In this document: positions 6,645 through 8,615 of the stretch, piece after piece | Position numbering within the stretch: position 1 is the stretch's first letter | How the letters are laid out: every line of letters begins with the position of its first letter | The notes under the pieces: generated by a model | The model's input: the letters and a program-made list of their open reading frames with translations, nothing else | Told to the model about the DNA's origin: nothing | Databases searched by the model: none | Made by a program: the position numbers and the translations under genes | From: a halophilic archaeon J07HX64 | GTDB lineage: Archaea > Halobacteriota > Halobacteria > Halobacteriales > Haloarculaceae | NCBI GenBank assembly: GCA_000416085.1 | Contig: KE356579.1 | Span: 1,472,743-1,481,357, forward strand | Length of the DNA: 8,615 nucleotides | Direction: 5' to 3'

Positions 6645-6667
6645 CGAGCGGCCCGCTACGTGCTGGT

Positions 6668-7504
6668 ATGGCCGGTATGAGCCGAAACTCCGTGCAGGAC
6701 CTCTACGAGAAGTACCGCGACGGCGAGACGCTGACCATGCTGACGGCGTACGACGCGCCGATCGCCGCGCAGGTCGACGCGGGCGGGGTCGATATGATCC
6801 TGGTCGGTGACTCGGCGGCCGACAACCACATGGGCCACGACGACACGCTCCCGCTGACGATGGCGGAGGGGCTCTCGAACACCGCGGCGGTCGACCGCGC
6901 CGTCGAGAGCGCGATGGTCATCGGGGACATGCCGTTTGGCTCCTACGGGGCGTCGATGGAGCAGTCTGTCGAGAACGCTACCCGCTTCATGAAGGAGGCC
7001 GGCGCGGACGCGATCAAACTGGAGACGGCCCCGCACGGTGAGACGACAATCGAGATAATCGACCGGCTGACAGAGCTCGGGATCCCGGCGATGGGCCACG
7101 TCGGGTTCACCCCCCAGCGGATGCACCAGATCGGTGGCCCGTACATCCAGGGCCGGGGACACACCAGTTCGGCCCACATCGACGCGCTGGTCGACACCGC
7201 CGAGGCGCTCGAGGACGCCGGCGTGTTCGCGGTGGTGCTGGAGACGGTCACCGAGGAGACCGGCAGGCGCGTTACCGAGGCTGTCGACGTACCGACGATC
7301 GGTATCGGTGCCGGCCGACACGTCGACGGGCAGGTGCTCGTCACGAACGACCTGCTCGGACTCGGCGGCGAGGCGTTCAAACTCTCCAAACAGTACGCCG
7401 ACCTCGACTCGGCGATCCAGGAGGCCGTCGGCGAGTACGTCGCGGAGGTCGAGAACGGCGAGTTCCCCGCCGAGGAGAACGTGTTCGACCCCGTCGACGA
7501 GTGA
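6668..7504 (+). CDS. panB: 3-methyl-2-oxobutanoate hydroxymethyltransferase (ketopantoate synthase)
   Basis: PanB transfers a hydroxymethyl group from methylene-tetrahydrofolate (or a related archaeal pterin) to 2-oxoisovalerate, making ketopantoate on the way to pantothenate and coenzyme A. The 278-residue protein is a full-length TIM barrel. Visible landmarks are TMLTAYDAP (23-31), the metal ligands Asp48 in VGDS and Asp87 in GDMPFGSYG, the substrate-contact Lys117 and Glu119 in IKLE, the catalytic base Glu192 in VVLE, and the phosphate-loop-like PTIGIGAG (about 209-216). I start at ATG 6668, 27 bases after the TATA-like box; Met4 at 6677 is the only close alternative. No other CoA genes lie in the window, so it appears to be transcribed alone. 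Codon use matches its neighbours and all key residues are present. Confidence 0.96.
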   Translation: MAGMSRNSVQDLYEKYRDGETLTMLTAYDAPIAAQVDAGGVDMILVGDSAADNHMGHDDTLPLTMAEGLSNTAAVDRAVESAMVIGDMPFGSYGASMEQSVENATRFMKEAGADAIKLETAPHGETTIEIIDRLTELGIPAMGHVGFTPQRMHQIGGPYIQGRGHTSSAHIDALVDTAEALEDAGVFAVVLETVTEETGRRVTEAVDVPTIGIGAGRHVDGQVLVTNDLLGLGGEAFKLSKQYADLDSAIQEAVGEYVAEVENGEFPAEENVFDPVDE

Positions 7505-7511
7505 TCTCCTG

Positions 7512-7566
7512 CCTGTCTGTGACTCCGGCGGGAACAGTCGGGAGTTGGCGCGGGAGTCAGGACAGG
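7512..7566. terminator. Long imperfect inverted repeat after panB, possible terminator
   Basis: Left arm CCTGTCTGTGACTCC (7512-7526) pairs with right arm GGAGTCAGGACAGG (7553-7566): CCTGTC with GACAGG outside and GACTCC with GGAGTC inside, around a 26-base loop. It starts 7 bases after the panB stop, in a tail-to-tail gap, where a bidirectional end structure would be useful. No T-run follows it on either strand, so RNA processing or a mobile-element end is also possible. Confidence 0.4.
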
Positions 7567-7717
7567 TACGGCAGTTCGACGGGGAGGTTGCGGTCGACAG
7601 TCTCACGGAACTCGTGTGAGATGCCGAGCAGGGTCAGGAACTGAACATGTCATCTGCTAACTTGTCAAAGAGGCTCGACTTCCTGTCACCATGTGAGACT
7701 ACGCTTTCACAGACCCC
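7557..7717 (-). pseudogene. Possible remnant of a decayed gene, C-terminal part
   Basis: On the minus strand 7717-7646 reads as protein-like sequence ending SSLFDKLADDM. The frame must then slip by one base to continue as VQFLTLLGISHEFRETV and on to a TGA at 7557-7559, ending VELPYLS. Both halves look like haloarchaeal protein (balanced acidic and hydrophobic residues, few Cys or Ser runs), unlike shadow frames nearby, and they join at one point if one base is restored. No family is recognised; a transposase tail or cell-surface gene end are guesses. Upstream of 7717 the frame loses protein character. The rest of the 7505-7813 gap, beyond the inverted repeat, shows nothing I can name. Confidence 0.3.
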
Positions 7718-7813
7718 GGGGCAGTCGCTTCGACCGCCTGTACAGATGGTACACCTTCGTCTGCTGGCTCCGGGTGGTCGCTGGCGCGAGGAACGGACGA
7801 CCCGTTCCGTTGC

Positions 7814-8614
7814 TCACAGCTCCCGGGCCACCTGCTCGGCGGCCCGCCGCACCGCGGCGTCACTCTCGCGCCCGGGCTCCCAGCCGGTTTCGAGCAGTCT
7901 GTCGATGGATAGCCGCATCCTCGGGACATCCCCGGTCCACCCGCGAGCACCGCCGGTGTACTCGTGGGTCGGGTCGAGTTCGAGCACGTCGGCGACTGTC
8001 GCCGCGATCTCGTCGACCGATGTCGTCGTCCGTGTCCCGATATTGAACGTCCGGAGCGGTGTCTCTCTCGGGTGTTCGACGACGTGGCGGATCGCCCGCA
8101 CGCAGTCGGTGACGTGGAGGTACGACTTCTCCTGGCGGCCGTCTCCGAGGATTGTCAACCGGTCAGGGTCGGCCCGGAGCTTCTCGACGAAATCGGGGAT
8201 GACCGCGCCGCGGAGCCGCGGCCCGACGACGTTCGCGAACCGGAAGATGTCGGCGGTCAGCCCGTGGGAGTGGGCGTACGTCGAGACGAGCGCCTCCTCA
8301 CCGAGTTTGCTCGCACCGTAGACACTGATCGGTTCGAGCGGGGCGTGGTCCTCGGGTGTCGGTCGCGGCGCCTCGCCGTACACTGTCGAGGAGGAGGCAA
8401 ACGCGAACCGCTCGACATCTGCCGTCCGGCACGCCTCCAGGAGCAGGTGGGTGGCCGCCGTGTTCTTCGCGAACTGCCCGCGGGGGTCGTCGTCGTTCGC
8501 GTCTGTTCTGGCGGCGAGGTGAAAGACGGTGTCTATCTCGGCGGTGACCGCCTCCTCGACACCTGCGGGGTCGGTCAAGTCCGTCTCGACGAGCGTCGCA
8601 CCGTCGGGCACCCA
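7814..8614 (-). CDS. GalE-like NAD-dependent sugar-nucleotide epimerase/dehydratase, N-terminus outside window
   Basis: This is an extended short-chain dehydrogenase/reductase acting on a nucleotide sugar, such as UDP-glucose 4-epimerase or a related dehydratase. The visible 266 residues lack the NAD-binding GxxGxxG motif, so about 40-50 N-terminal residues lie beyond the right edge. Present are the Rossmann strand VFHLAA, the active-site serines and strand FAFASSSTVYG, the catalytic YGASK (Tyr-x3-Lys), the RFANVVGPR substrate loop, and GDGRQEKSYLHVTDCVRAI, the archaeal form of the nucleotide-sugar binding region. A GTG at 8611 should not be taken as the start, because the frame continues upstream and the cofactor motif is missing. 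Such enzymes feed S-layer glycan or exopolysaccharide synthesis, but no other glycan gene is in the window. It converges on panB. Confidence 0.9.
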   Translation of the reverse strand, partial: WVPDGATLVETDLTDPAGVEEAVTAEIDTVFHLAARTDANDDDPRGQFAKNTAATHLLLEACRTADVERFAFASSSTVYGEAPRPTPEDHAPLEPISVYGASKLGEEALVSTYAHSHGLTADIFRFANVVGPRLRGAVIPDFVEKLRADPDRLTILGDGRQEKSYLHVTDCVRAIRHVVEHPRETPLRTFNIGTRTTTSVDEIAATVADVLELDPTHEYTGGARGWTGDVPRMRLSIDRLLETGWEPGRESDAAVRRAAEQVAREL

Positions 8615-8615
8615 C

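Noticed and set aside
6656..7606. Minus-strand open frame of 316 codons
   Set aside because: It is antisense to panB, which is unmistakable on the plus strand.
1..8615. CRISPR array, tRNA or rRNA gene, or intact insertion sequence
   Set aside because: I saw no regularly spaced repeats, cloverleaf or rRNA signature, and no transposase domain with terminal repeats on either strand.

Overview
The window looks like haloarchaeal chromosome. GC is high, the proteins are strongly acidic, and several genes have an AT-rich box centred about 27 bases before the start codon, the arrangement of archaeal leaderless transcripts. The left two thirds (1-5631) is a run of six minus-strand genes. From their 5' end these are a HAD-family phosphatase, a small heat-shock protein (Hsp20), an ABC1/UbiB-type kinase with a long acidic tail, translation factor aIF5A, an agmatinase-family ureohydrolase, and the ribosome-associated GTPase HflX. 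HflX runs off the left edge and carries a one-base frameshift. The middle (5867-7504) holds two plus-strand genes: a GNAT acetyltransferase with a C-terminal cysteine cluster, transcribed divergently from the HAD gene, and panB for coenzyme A synthesis. The right end (7814-8614) is the C-terminal part of a GalE-like NAD-dependent sugar-nucleotide epimerase on the minus strand, converging on panB.

Two pairs look co-transcribed. Hsp20 and the UbiB kinase are 13 bases apart. aIF5A and the agmatinase are 5 bases apart behind one good TATA box. The second pair makes biological sense: aIF5A carries the conserved lysine that is changed to (deoxy)hypusine, and agmatinase belongs to the polyamine chemistry that supplies that modification. 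The other genes are individual housekeeping functions.

Gaps: 1224-1299 holds the hflX promoter and several inverted repeats. The stretch 5632-5866 is a divergent promoter region. The stretch 6410-6667 has a small hairpin and the weak panB promoter but no convincing gene. The stretch 7505-7813 has a large imperfect inverted repeat just after panB and what may be the tail of a decayed minus-strand gene. There are no tRNA or rRNA genes, CRISPR arrays, intact insertion sequences or phage genes. I do not see an undescribed multi-gene system. The points most worth checking are the hflX frameshift, the aIF5A-agmatinase pairing, the GNAT cysteine cluster, and dyads lying between TATA box and start codon at several promoters.
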